A stretch of 64,000 nt of DNA, from contig PCDI01000003.1 in NCBI GenBank assembly GCA_002778195.1, positions 2,873,913-2,937,912 on the forward strand, in the 5' to 3' direction. The DNA is from Raffaelea ambrosiae (lineage: Eukaryota > Ascomycota > Sordariomycetes > Ophiostomatales > Ophiostomataceae). Under the pieces are notes generated by a model that was not told the DNA's origin, searched no databases, and saw only the letters and a list, made by a program, of their open reading frames with translations. Numbering within the stretch: position 1 is the first letter of the stretch; every line of letters starts with the position of its first letter. The position numbers were made by a program, and so were the translations under genes. Shown piece after piece: positions 30,065 through 41,500 of this stretch.

Positions 30065-32427
30065 ATGTCGTCGAACAGCCCTCGAGCAGCAGGAGACTGG
30101 CCTTCCCGTGCCGCCAGTCCCCGATCCAAAGCAAAGCCAACCGCGTAAGATGGCCCTTTTCCCGAGCGGCCTGCGTTCGCGTCCCATGTCCACAACTGAC
30201 TCCGCTCGGCGTCGTGGTCCAGGTGCCGACGATGCCACTCCCGCAAAGTCAAGTGCTCGGGGGGCGAGCCCTGCCGTGCCTGTGCGGGTTCCGGTCGCAG
30301 TGCCGAGTGTTCCTACCCCGATCGAGACCGATTCGTCAAGGTCAGCCAGAGGTAGGAAGCCCCATGGTCTCTGCTTTGTCGGCGGTCTCGCTTTCCACAA
30401 GTCTCACCGTCTGGCCAGGTACATCAACGACTTGCTGGCCGAGAACCGGCGGCTTCGGCGAGACGGCGGCGACGCCCAAGCCGAGCAGCGTCTCGGCCAG
30501 GACCACGCCGCCGCCGGCTCGGCCTCCTCTGCTGCTGCCGCCGCCGCCGTCACCGTCACCGCCCATCCTGCCCTGGGCGAGGAGCGCCAAGGCCCCACCC
30601 GCAATCCCTTGTTCGAAGACCGGCCCTGGTTCCTCCACGTCAGCGCGTCCAACGACCCGCTGCTGATTGGCGAGGCCGCCGACTCCGCCTTTGTGACGCG
30701 CTTCCGCCAGACGCTCACCGGCGCGCCGCTCAACCACACGCCCCGGACGGCCTACCCGTCCGACGCAGAGATCCATGCTCTGGCTGCGTCTCCTTGCGCG
30801 CTGCCGTCGCCGGAGCGCGCACGGTTCCTGCTCATGGCGGCGCTGCGCACCGCCACCTCGCGGTACTACATCGTTCTTCGGAGCGCCGCCATGGACGGTC
30901 TGGAGAAGCTGCTGGCCCATCCCACGAGCGATGACATCCCCAGCTGCAAGATATGGGCACTGCTCGCTCTCGGGGAGGTCTACTCGACGCGCATGGCCTC
31001 CGCCCACCAAGCATGTCCGGGTCTGGCATACTTTGCCCAGGCCAGCCGGGTGCTGCATACTCTGCACGAGCGGCCGTGCATGGACCTGGTCGAGACCTTC
31101 CTGCTTCTTGTGAGATGCACTCCCCCCTTCGATTTCATCAGACGACATGCGTTCCCCACTAAACATCACGAGGCCATCTACTCCATGCTGGCCCACCGCA
31201 GACAGACCGCCAGTTGCTTGGCAGGCTGGGCGGTGCGCAACAGTGTGATCATCGGCCTCCACCTGGACATTCCAGAGGCCCAGTTGAGCGACACGATCAC
31301 GCGGGAACACCGCAAGAGACTGTGGTGGGCGGTCTATGAGATCGACCGCTACCTGTCGACAAGTCTCGGCCAGCCCACCGGCATCCAAGACGACGACATC
31401 CACCTGGAGATGCCCGCCGACTGCGGATCGCCCGACTCGGGCACGGACTGCTTCACAGACGCAGAATACCTGAAAGCTCGCATTGCTCTGACCAGACTGT
31501 CCGGACGGATCACGAGGTCGCTGTATGGCCGCCGGTCGCAGGACGAGCCATTCTCCTACCGTGTCCAGCAAGCTCTCAAGGACCTGCGAGGCTGGGTCCA
31601 TGGCCTCCCCGACTGTCTGCAGCTGGACAGCTCGAGCAGCTCGTCGCAGTCGGTCCCCGAGCGCATCCGGTCGCTGCATTTGGCTTTCAACCAAGTACGG
31701 CGCTTGTTCGCATCTGTGGGCGGTGTTTTGTGTTTTTTGGAGAATCATGCTAACAAGACAGGCGGTCATGGTGGCCACGAGACCCGTCCTGCTGTATTGT
31801 CTTCGCGCCCACAAGGACGTGTGGCAGAATCAGGGACCCCGGTCCCCAGAAGAGCCGCAGCTGCCGGAAACGGTGCAGGCCATCGCCGGCGCATGCATTC
31901 GCTGTGCGCGACATACGTACCGCCTTCTCCTGGACGCCTGGGTCGACGGAACATTCACGACATTCGACTATCCCCACATCCAATACCTGTTTTCTACGGC
32001 CTCCATCCTGGCCGTGTCGTCTCTTCTCCGAGGCCACTCGCATGCGGCTCGCGATGGCGAAGACTTTGACCATGCGCTGGAACTGCTCGCGGACCTCAAA
32101 CGCAGCGGCAATCCGACGGCCTACGAGTTCTGCTTACACCTTGCCGCGCTCAAAGAAAACATGAGGGACCTCGAACGGGCGAGCGGCGGACCGAACGAAC
32201 CGAGCACAAACCCGCCGTCGTTTGGAAGCCAGGCCATGGGTGGTGTGCCGACCGTCACGGCCTACCCAGCCCTGGATCCTTCCTACACAACGTCGTTCAT
32301 GACGGCCGAGATGGCGCTGGCGGAACCTTCATTGCAGGCGTTCCTGACCCAAACGGACGTCAACCTTCAGCTGATGGACCGGTCCATACTGGACAATGGA
32401 TCGGCAGGGTTCTATCTTGGGCCCTGA
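30065..32427 (+). CDS. Zn2Cys6 fungal transcription factor with PF04082-type domain
   Basis: Four exons: 30065-30144, 30223-30351, 30419-31694 and 31762-32427, joining to 716 residues. The zinc cluster is encoded by the short second exon in a different frame from the main body: Cys28, 31, 38, 44, 47 and 56 in C-x2-C-x6-C-x5-C-x2-C-x8-C (CRRCHSRKVKC, then SGGEPCRACAGSGRSAEC). The next splice gives SQRYINDLLAENRRLRR, a coiled-coil dimerisation linker. The regulatory domain shows GLAYFAQASRVL, RNSVIIGLHLDI and the signature RKRLWWAVYEIDRYLSTSLGQP. The last intron joins LHLAFNQ to AVMVATRPVLL. A single uninterrupted frame from 29997 looks like a gene but would lack the DNA-binding domain. It is divergent from a DHA1 exporter. 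Confidence 0.88.
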
Positions 32428-32771
32428 GTTGTCTGAAGACGCATGGTTATCTCATACGACACCGAGTAGAAACAGGCTTTTTTTTTCTTCTTCTTCCTTT
32501 TTTTTTCCCTTTTTTTCGTAGAGTGCGGTGCTTTCTTCATGCACACCCCCCATTTCAGCACTCTTGCCAACCAATGGGACATGGACGTCCTTTTGGTCGG
32601 GCAGCAACTAGAAGAAGGCTGTGTAGTGGGGGGAAGGCAAGGCTGGCTTTCTCTCAAATCGTGCCAGGGCCTCCCACTTTGACCTTCGCTTCGTTTCCCA
32701 CTTGCCCCCGCCCCCCAACGACACTTCTGCCTCGGTGCACCTTACGCCGCGCGCTTTCCCAGACTGTAGAC
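32428..32771. other. Intergenic region, T-rich
   Basis: The 3' flank of the regulator gene and promoter of the next gene. A T-rich run at 32478-32518 and C-rich stretches near 32700 are seen. In-frame codons upstream of 32772 exist but look non-coding. Confidence 0.5.
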
Positions 32772-35212
32772 ATGTCCGAACTCTTCCAATTCCAGCTCGA
32801 CGTGGCCAAGGGGCTCACCCTTTCTGCCAAGGCCCTCGATCTTGTCCTCCGGTGCTGTGCCCAGGACGAGATCCAGCCCGTGGTCATCCCGCCCATGGAG
32901 GAGTTTGGTGGCTGGCTCATGCCCGACCCGAAACAGATCCAGCTGGGCGTCGATGCGCTCTCCCATGAGTTCCGGGGCTCGTGGAAGCCGCAAATGCTAC
33001 GCGTGTCGCCTCCCGCATCGACCATATTGGTCAGGGGAAACCTGCGCCTGACATCGGCCTTCCTGTTCGCGACGTACTGTTCCGTCACCTTTGACCAGCG
33101 GGAGACCAGCGCCTTGATATACGACATGATGCTTTATGGAGGCGCAGCCCAAAAGTATTACATCACAACCGCCACCGTCCTGGAATTTGTCCAGCTCTTT
33201 CACGGGTACCGGGAGTTCTTCCAATACCTCGGCCAAACACCCCCCAATGTGTACTCGCGTCTCTGCCAGGCCACCCTGGACGCCATGCGGCTGACCAACA
33301 CGTGGATCAAGGACCTCAATGAGAAGCCCGCCATGGCGTCTCTGGCCGAGGTGCTCTACAAGACATTTGCCGCCTTGATCGACACGGAAGTCCAGCGAGT
33401 CGAGCTGGAGGGAAGCAAAGGCGGCGTCTGGATGGCCTCTTTGTTTGTCTGGTTGCGGCCGTCAAGCACCGCAGTATTCGTGGACGACGCCTGCGTTTTC
33501 ACGGCGCAGGATGAGAGCGCAACGGATGCAACAAACTTGGTCATCCGGCTAAGAGCAAAAGACGACTGGGCAGTCCAGACATGGAGATCTGTCAACCGGG
33601 CTACGGATGTCGTCTCGTTTGGAGGCCCGGAACAGCTCGGCCCCATGGCCTCGCCATGGGAGACAGTCAAACAGCAAATTGAACTGTCTGGCAAATATAC
33701 AGAGCAGGCGACGATCATCCTAGGACACGTTTTGGGTGCTCTCATTCAAGTTGCTGCAGAGATGGGACGTCTCGACAATCAGTGAGTGGTTTTTTTCTTC
33801 GTCTTTTTTTTTCTGTCCTTTTTTCGCCTTCTTTTATACTCAACTCATCTACGGTACTATAATGGGACAGCAAAGGTACCTCGGCTAACACAACAAGCTT
33901 CTTTCTTGATGTCTGTGCTCCTTGGTACGCCGAAACATATGCAACACTTGCAAGCCAACTTGGTTGGGACATCGATGCCGAGCTCCAGCAGTCCATGGCA
34001 ACGAATCTCTTCAACAGCATCGCGCTTAAGCGCTCTTATGTTGGTAGAATACTCAGCTACACGACAGAGGATAGCGTATACAGAGGCATATACAGCGGCA
34101 TATACAGCGACCTCGCCTTGGCTGTGATGAGGAGTTTGGAAGGCCACGACCTACTCGCTGGCTCCGCCGCACTAGAACCAACGTTTGTGATTTCGATCAT
34201 CGAGCATGCCACGGGGCTGGCTTCCCAGGTCATGATCTGGAGCACGTTATCCGAACCCCCCCAGTGCTGGAATGTGTGGCCTATGAATACGCCCTATTGT
34301 TCGTGGTTTTCGTTCTGCAGTGATCTACTATTCGACGGCGACAACCCCGACCACCAGAGCTTTTCTACGTTGCACAACTGTGCCATCAAGAGCATTTTCC
34401 CGCATCATGACGGGTACAATGCCACGGACCCGATTTTGGCCTGGGCCGGGAATGGATACGTGGCCTACTACGCGGCACTGGGTCACGAAGAAACCATTGT
34501 CGACAACCGCGGGAACAAGCATACGATAACCCAGACCATGGCCCTGGACGACATCTGTCAGGTGGGCATCATCCGACTTGTTCCAGGACACCTGAAGCTG
34601 AAGGACGGTCCAACCCGGTTTTTGTTCCTCCAGGAGAAAGTCAGGAGCTATTTGGAACCGCCTCCAGCCGCGCCTAAGCAAGACACCTTGGAGAAAATCA
34701 CGCTTTTGGCAGAGGACGGGAGCTTCACTGCAGTGGACGAGGGCCACGCCTGGCCCGGTACGGACGCCGATTGTCACTACTCGGTTCTGTGCGACGAGTT
34801 CCGGAGAAATATCACTCTCGAGACGGTCCTCGAGTGTCGCAAGAAACTCGATTCCAAAACATACCGCAGGAAAGTACTTTGGGAGAAGGCCATTCATGGA
34901 ACCGTAGCGGCACGACACATCAGCTGGCCGACTTCCACTAACGAAGAGCAGGAAGCAGCGGCCCGGATGTGTCAAGCCCGTGATGAGGGCATTGTGTGGC
35001 TGCCCTACGGGGCGGAATATGATACGAAGCTAAAGAGCCATCGGATGACGATGACGGCTGGAAATAGCCTCCTGCGGTTCTTCTCGGCGGGACCGTCGTG
35101 CGCAGTAGATCAGAGAATATTCATCCGCAAGGGCACTGCTTCACTTTCACACTGCATCAAAGTGGCCATGGAACAAACGCCCGAAGGAGCCATGTGGATC
35201 ATAATCACTTAG
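32772..35212 (+). CDS. Hypothetical fungal protein, 783 residues
   Basis: Two exons, 32772-33781 and 33871-35212. The join (GRLDNH-KGTSANTTSFFLDV) is in phase, with a GTGAGT donor and GACAG acceptor, and both exons show ordinary protein composition, so I treat them as one gene. I do not recognise a domain. Features: a soluble, mixed alpha/beta N-terminal half (FQLDVAKGLTLSAKALDLVL; Trp-rich runs later), an N-rich junction, and a C-terminal half with YEEK-like charged helices and conserved-looking runs such as AWAGNGYVAYYAALG and QVGIIRLVPGHLKLKDGP. There is no signal peptide or membrane span. The start at 32772 (GACATGTCCG) was chosen because upstream codons to 32523 look untranslated. Confidence 0.65.
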
Positions 35213-35306
35213 GCTTCATGAAATGGCCGGCACGTTGTTGACATGCACGGCCTTGGTTCTGCTTCTCAAATAGACGTGCATTGCCTCACACGCAAGGCAC
35301 TCCCCG

Positions 35307-36990
35307 TCATGCTTCTGTGTTTTCCACCATCTCCGTGGCCTCTTTCACTTTTTGTGTCTGGTGCTCGCCCGTGGTCGTCTCCTGCAGACCACCGTCTCGC
35401 TTGTGCACCTCTTGCATGGCCTGGTCCAGGATGGCTGTCTGGTACGACTTGAACTTCCAGGCCGGTACGCGCTTGGCAAACAGCTCGTCGATTTCCTCGA
35501 GGGTGCGGCCCTTCAGCTCGGGAATGAAGAGGAAGAAGAAGACGAAGCAGACGAAGTTGGACCCGGCCCAGATGTAACCATATTTGGCGCCCTGTTGCGT
35601 GTCAGTTATAGTTTTTTTTTTTTTTTTTTTTCCTTGTGCCCTTTTCCTGCTCTGTCTCTTTCTAACTTACCCAGTTCAGATCCGTTGGGTTGATAAAGTA
35701 AGGCGAGCAGAATCCCGTCAGCCAGGCCAAGACGTAGCCCAAGCTGATGGCCGACCCGACCGTCCACGACCGCAGCCGCGTGCTCACCAGCTCTGTCGAC
35801 ACCGGGTAGCTGGCGTCGCCCACAAAGGCATTGTAGCAGAACTGGTACAGGGCCACAAAGGCAATCAGGCAGTTGCGGGAAGCCAGCGTGCCGCCGGCGA
35901 CCGTGGCGGCAACCGCGAGGCCGAGCATGCAGCAGCCCTGGGTGACGGCGCCGATCATGAGGATGCCGCGCCGTCCTGTGAGATGGCGCATGGCGTAGAT
36001 GCCGACGTTGACGCCGGCAAAGCCAAGGCACGTGTTCATGATCGAGTAGCGGAACGCCTCGTCGACGGAGAGGCCCGAGACGATCATGAAATACGTTGCA
36101 TACGAGATGACGAACCAGGAGCCCGAGGCGGTCTGGGTGGCGATGACGCCGTAGCAGAGGAGCGTGCGTCGGAGATCGGTTCCTTTGTACATGTCGATGG
36201 GCCCAATCGTGCTCGCCGTGCGCTTCTCTTCCGCAATGCCACGCTCCATCTCCACCCATTCGAGCTCCAACTGCTCGGCCGGCACCGCACGCCCGCGCAG
36301 CTGCTCCAGCGCGCGCCGCGCCTGCTCCGTGCGGCCCTTGTACATGAGATACCGCGGCGACTCGGGCACGAAAAGCAGGCCGAACGCCAGCACGCCCGGC
36401 ACGATGAAGAGCGTGCCAATGGGGATCTCAAAGGACGCCCGGTCCAGCCGGGCCTTGGTGGCGTTGGTCACCGTCGAGCCGATGATGCTGCCAATGTTGA
36501 CCCACTCGGAGAAGAGGGCCACCATGACGGCGCGCAGGTGCGCCGGCGCGGCCTCGGCCGTGTAAATGTTGGAGAAGGTGACGAGGAAGCCGTTGCCGAT
36601 GCCGAGCACCAGCCGGCCGAGGTAGACCACGCCTTGCTTCTCGGTGCCCATCTGGATGGCGCAGCCGACGGCGGTCAGCAGACAGGCGAGCCACAGGGCC
36701 GGGCGGCGGCCAAAGAAGTGGGCAAACGAGCCGGCAAAGAGCGATGAGAGAAAGGCGCCCAGTGTGAGCAGCGAGCCGATGAGCTGCTGGAAGGTGCTGC
36801 CGATCGCGTAGCCGCCCTCGGCAGTCGGGTCCGGGTAGCCAAAGACACGGAGAAAGCCCGGCATGGCCTGCAGGCTGGCGACAACGGCCGAGTCGAGGCC
36901 GTACTGCATGTTGGCAATGGCGACGGTGGCGCAGATTAGGAGGCATTTCCGGTTGGCCCAGAGGGAGGTCTCTGTCAATTTGGCCGGCAT
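35307..36990 (-). CDS. MFS sugar porter (hexose transporter family)
   Basis: Two exons, 36990-35671 and 35591-35307, 534 residues with 12 predicted spans. Sugar porter signatures: GRRPALW after TM2, LVLGIGNGFLVTFSNIYTAE, the PESPRYLMYKGR motif before the central loop, a second GRR in TGRRGILMIG, and PELKGRTLEEIDELF after TM12 in the second exon. The usual PESPRW and PETKGRT are each changed by one residue. The N terminus starts VAIANMQYGLDSAVVASLQAMPGF, like fungal maltose/lactose or quinate-type carriers. The substrate is uncertain; disaccharide or monosaccharide import by proton symport is most likely. The 79-bp intron contains A20 in the sense strand 20-40 bases before its acceptor. It is in the same broad region as a secreted beta-glucosidase but not adjacent to it. 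Confidence 0.88.
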
Positions 36991-38523
36991 GGTGGAGGCC
37001 GAGCCCGGTTCGAGGCTGGTTCGGGGCTGAATCTGGTCTTATTTCACAAGAGAGGGAGAACAATATTGCGACCAAAGGACGTATGCGGGTGAAGGAAGGC
37101 TTCAGATGTGCCTTGGTGCACAAGGATCGCAAGGTGCAATAACGACAACAACAATAGAAGGAAACAAAAAATCAAGAAAAGGGGAAATGGGAAAGGGGAG
37201 GATCCAATATGCAGGGCTTTCCTCTTGTGCTGTCCGCTATTCGGAGAGCCAGCACGGCTCGTGGTTAAATACACTGACAATAGCAAAGGAACATTAACAC
37301 GGGACGGCCAAACAATGGCTCCCTCCCCCCCACATCCATACCAGGATCTGCTTTTCCTCTGGTCTACAGGGCCAGGGTGTGTCCATCCTGGTCGCTCGAC
37401 GAACATTGGTACCCGGTTTCTTGGCTGTCCCTTTGGCCGTGGTGCGCGCAAGGCGTGGCCACATGTGTTTTGGACAAGACCACCTTAAGCGGTTCCGCGA
37501 CATCTTTCGCCCCCGTCATATTGAATGTCCATCCTTTGCTGGCACGGTATTGCACAACGCATCATCCGGTTCTCCTCCTGTTGTGGGAGCATATTGCCAT
37601 GTCTGGGGAAGAGGGGGTGCTGACATTCTCGCTTATACGCATGGCCATGGCGTCGTCCATTTCCCCAGTTCCCCAGCTTTTATTTTCCCATCCATTTGGC
37701 CCCCTTTGTCTTCGGGTTCTATTCCCCCGCAAATAAGTTTCACTGTAGCTAGTTAGCGAGACACGACAGCCAAAAACAAATCAGACCAAAAAATGCAACG
37801 GCAGTTAGGCCATGCCAAGAAGGTCGCCTGGTCCTTGACCATGCGGAGCTTTGTGATTGGGTGGCCTGGTGGCCGCTTCGTCGAACTGTTGCATCCGATC
37901 GGTAGGGCACGTCCGAAACTACAGCAGTGTGTGGGGAGTGGGGGACGAGACGCCGTCCTGCCATAGCGTGATGGCTCCCTTCCCCCGCATTTCTGCTGTT
38001 GTTTCGGCATTGAAGCTACTGACAGTCATGGTTGACATTCCGTCAGGTCGCATCCGAGCTTGACGCAAACTTCGACCGGGGCGCACGTTTCAAACGGGCG
38101 GCATGGAACGGAAACCAGGATTGTGAAGAGACCATGCAAAGCAAACGCAGCCGAGGATCCATTTTCATGTATATATGTGTGTTTGTAGGAGGTAATATTA
38201 AAGACACCCAAAGCGAAGGGAAAAAAATCAAGACCAAAATCGTATCTTACATGATATCAACCGGTGACTGTTCGTCCCGTATACATAATAGCCAGTAACC
38301 ATGGAAAACGTAGAATCAAATGAACGTGGAATCCAAAGAACAAGGGATGAAGGGAAAAAGACAAAAAGTAACAAGATCAAGCATACAGAGCCGGAGAATG
38401 AAGAGCAACGAAGCCGCCATAACCCGCCAAACAGAACGAAGAAAAAAAAACAAAGAAACGGCAGACAAGACAAAAAAAAATTAATGATGCTACACCCGTC
38501 TCCGTCTCCGTCTCCGTCTCCGT
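36991..38523. other. Intergenic region with SAPS 3' flank and sugar-porter promoter
   Basis: 1.5 kb between two minus-strand genes. A hexanucleotide repeat lies at its right end. The purine-rich stretches at 37145-37195 and 38335-38480 are A-rich. No gene is supported. Confidence 0.5.
38497..38523. repeat. Hexanucleotide repeat (CGTCTC)n directly after the SAPS stop codon
   Basis: Four and a half copies of CGTCTC on plus. On the coding strand the TAG stop is followed by alternating ACG and GAG triplets, in frame with the gene. Confidence 0.75.
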
Positions 38524-41500
38524 CTAGACGACCACTTCGTCCTCGGGGTCTTCCAAGGTACGGGTCGCCTTTGGGGCGCCCTCGCCGACTGGCAGCAGGT
38601 CCTTCTCGTCGGTTTTTGTGGCAGTCGGCTCGATAACAGTGATCTCCTTTGGGTCTTTTGGATCTGTGGTACCGGAAGAAGCTCCGGCAGCAGACGCCGT
38701 CTTCTCGCTGGTCTGGCTGTCGCCTGCCTTGCTGTCCTTGCTGTCCTTGCCGTTGGGGCTGGCGTTGGACAAGAAGCTAAGTCGCTCAAAGGGCCAGAGC
38801 CCGCTGACACTCGTGGTCGTGCCACTGGCCGTGCCAGACGTGCCACTGCTGGATGTCGTGTTGGGCGGGTGGACAGCCAGCGGCTTGAAGATGAACTTTT
38901 CGCGGTCGCGGTCAGGCAGCTGAGGGCCCGTTCCGTTGCCGTCACTGCCGACGCCGCTGCCGCTGGAGGCAGGGTCTTCGCTGTTGGTGCTGCTGATGCT
39001 GCTGACCGGGTTGCTGACGCTGCCCATGGCGTGCTCTTTAGTCACTTCGGGCATAGCAAAGTCGCCGAATTCCTCGTCGTCCTCGTCTTCCTCGTCGCCC
39101 ACACCGCCCACACCGCCGCCATCTCCATCGTCCTCGTCGCCAGAGGAGCTGTCCCGGCCGTCGCCAAACTTTTCAATGTCGGCGCTGGGACCATCAGCAG
39201 CAGCAGCACCGGCCGTGTTCTTGTCCCGCCTAACCATGGACCGCCACCAGCTGCCTCTGTTCCAGCCAAGTCCCACGCGGCCTGTGCCGTCGCCGCCCTC
39301 GGCTCCGTTAAGATCGCTGTCATCGTCATCGTCTTCATCGTCAACATCGTCGTCGTCTTCATCGTCTTCGTCATCGGCAAAGGGGTTTCGCAACCTCTCC
39401 GGTGGCGGAGGCACCGACTGAAGCAGGCCAGACAGAGACTTGGACCCGCTCGGGGTGAAGTCGCTGTCACCGTGGTCGGTGCCACTCTGGCCATCTTCGC
39501 CACCTTCCTCGCCCCCCTTGCTGTCCTCCTGCGCAGCTGCCGCCTCAGCATTGCGCTTGTTCATGGCCAGCCTGGCCGCCAGCTGCAGGCGCGCCCGCGA
39601 CGGAGGGATGTTCAACGGCGGAGGGGGGGGTGGAGGCGGGATGGAGGGAGGCAAGAGCGATGAGGAAGCATTCTGCGGGTCGGTGTACGCACGGAACTAT
39701 CGGGTCTCAGTTAGCAAATTAGGGGCAACAGAAAAAGAAGGTAAAAAAGCAAGCATAAGCATAATTCATCCCTGGCCAGCAAGGCGGGAGAGCACGGGTG
39801 ACGACATGGCATGGGATCCAGACTTGGTGGGGGAGGCGGTACTGGGACCGGCTGTCGTCAAGAAATAGACGCGGAAACGGAAAGACGAAGTCGGGTGGCG
39901 ATGTCCAGACAAGCAGAGACAAAAAAAAAGACGAAGAACACCAGGAAATGCTAACATAAGCAGGCTTTGACAGGCACTCGCTAAAAATCCACCCCAAAAT
40001 AATGCCTCCCATCCCACACAGAACTTCTGGTGGTTTATGTGAATATCCTAGGATGCCTGGCCAGACACAGTTCACTGCCCTGGCTTCAACTCCATGGGTT
40101 TAAAAAAGAAATGCACGAATAGAAAAGTTCTCTTGTCTCTCTCACTGAGTCAGATTCGCGTCCGCGGGGTGGATGTTCCGTATGCTCTCATGTCCAGACC
40201 CGGCAAGCTGTTAGCCTCTCCAGCCCAAGGCTAATGCGTGTGGTAATCCAGGCGCTCCAGTTGTCACCATTGCGATCGGGTTCGTGCACTTTAATCAGCT
40301 CCTAGGTGTCATCGTCGTCGATTCCCACGTGATTGTTGACCAGATGCAAACCTTGCTTGTCCGTCGTGTTGTTTTCACTGTCTCCGACACCGTCCTGGTC
40401 TCCAGTGTGTTTGACGCCAGTACCGTCATTGTTGCCTACGCCGAGATCGGTGTTGCTTTCGCGGTCTTCGTTCCAGTCGAGATCCCCAGTGCCATGCCAG
40501 TCGCCTGTGCGTAGTCCCGCCTCTTCGGCGGCCCTAACCAGATCCGAAGATCGGTGAACTCTTGTCAAGGAGTAGCTACTAACCTCATTATTGACCTCTT
40601 CTTCGTTGTCATCGCCGTCATCATCCTCCTCGTCACTCGAACTGTGGAAGCCCGACGAGATGCCAGCGCTGATAGAGAACGGGCTCGCGCCACCGTCGTT
40701 GCTAGGCAGGTCCAGGCCACCATTGAGACCCGCATCGGCCAATGCAGATGATCCGCTCTGGGAGGAGAAACCAAAGCTCGAACCCAGGCCGGACAAGCCG
40801 ACAGCTGCCAGTCCGGCTGCGGCTGCCTGGTTGTTCACGGCCACCTCGGGCCGTACACCGCCGAGAACTGCATTGTCCCGCTCCCGGGTCTCGGCCAGCG
40901 GGCCCTCCACGTAGTTGATCCAGTCTTGGGACATCACCTTCTCCAGAACCGTATCAGAAAGGAGCTCGGGGGGGTGGCGTTCGGTGAACTTGACGACTTC
41001 CTCGGCAATGAGGGTCAGGTGTCCCATGTAACCCATGCGCGTTCTCGTCGCCGTTTGCGATTTCTCGGAGGCAAGCTGGCCCTGGATGATCTGGGTCGTG
41101 ATGTCGGCCGACTCGAAGAGGGAGATGGCAAGGTGGGGATTGAAGCCTCGGTCCATGGGACCATTGAATACTTGTTGGACCACATCGTAGACAACGTTAT
41201 GGAGGAAGTTGTTCCAGGGGTATTCGAAGAAGAAGGACTACATACGTCGTGCAGTTAGTTCATGATCTAGAGATGGTTGCATGATGGTTGCGTTGGCCGT
41301 GAATGCCTACCAGAATCGTGGGGACAACGCGATGCTCCACGAACTGCATCTTCAAATAGTCGCCCACCACAGGGTCAACAGCCCGCAGCTCAGCCGTGGT
41401 GTCCATTGCCGTCTCTTCCTCGGGCTGGTGGGCAATGACAATCGAGGCGTCCTCGGTCTCGGCCTCGGTTTCGTCGTTCGTTGTGCTGTCTTGCGCCAAT

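Noticed and set aside
29997..30420. N-terminal extension of the regulator in the long continuous frame.
   Set aside because: It lacks the zinc cluster, which lies in another frame and is recovered by two well-formed introns.
1..37000. A secondary-metabolite gene cluster.
   Set aside because: Regulators, exporters and single enzymes are present, but there is no polyketide synthase, NRPS, terpene synthase, DMATS or P450, so a classical cluster is not supported.
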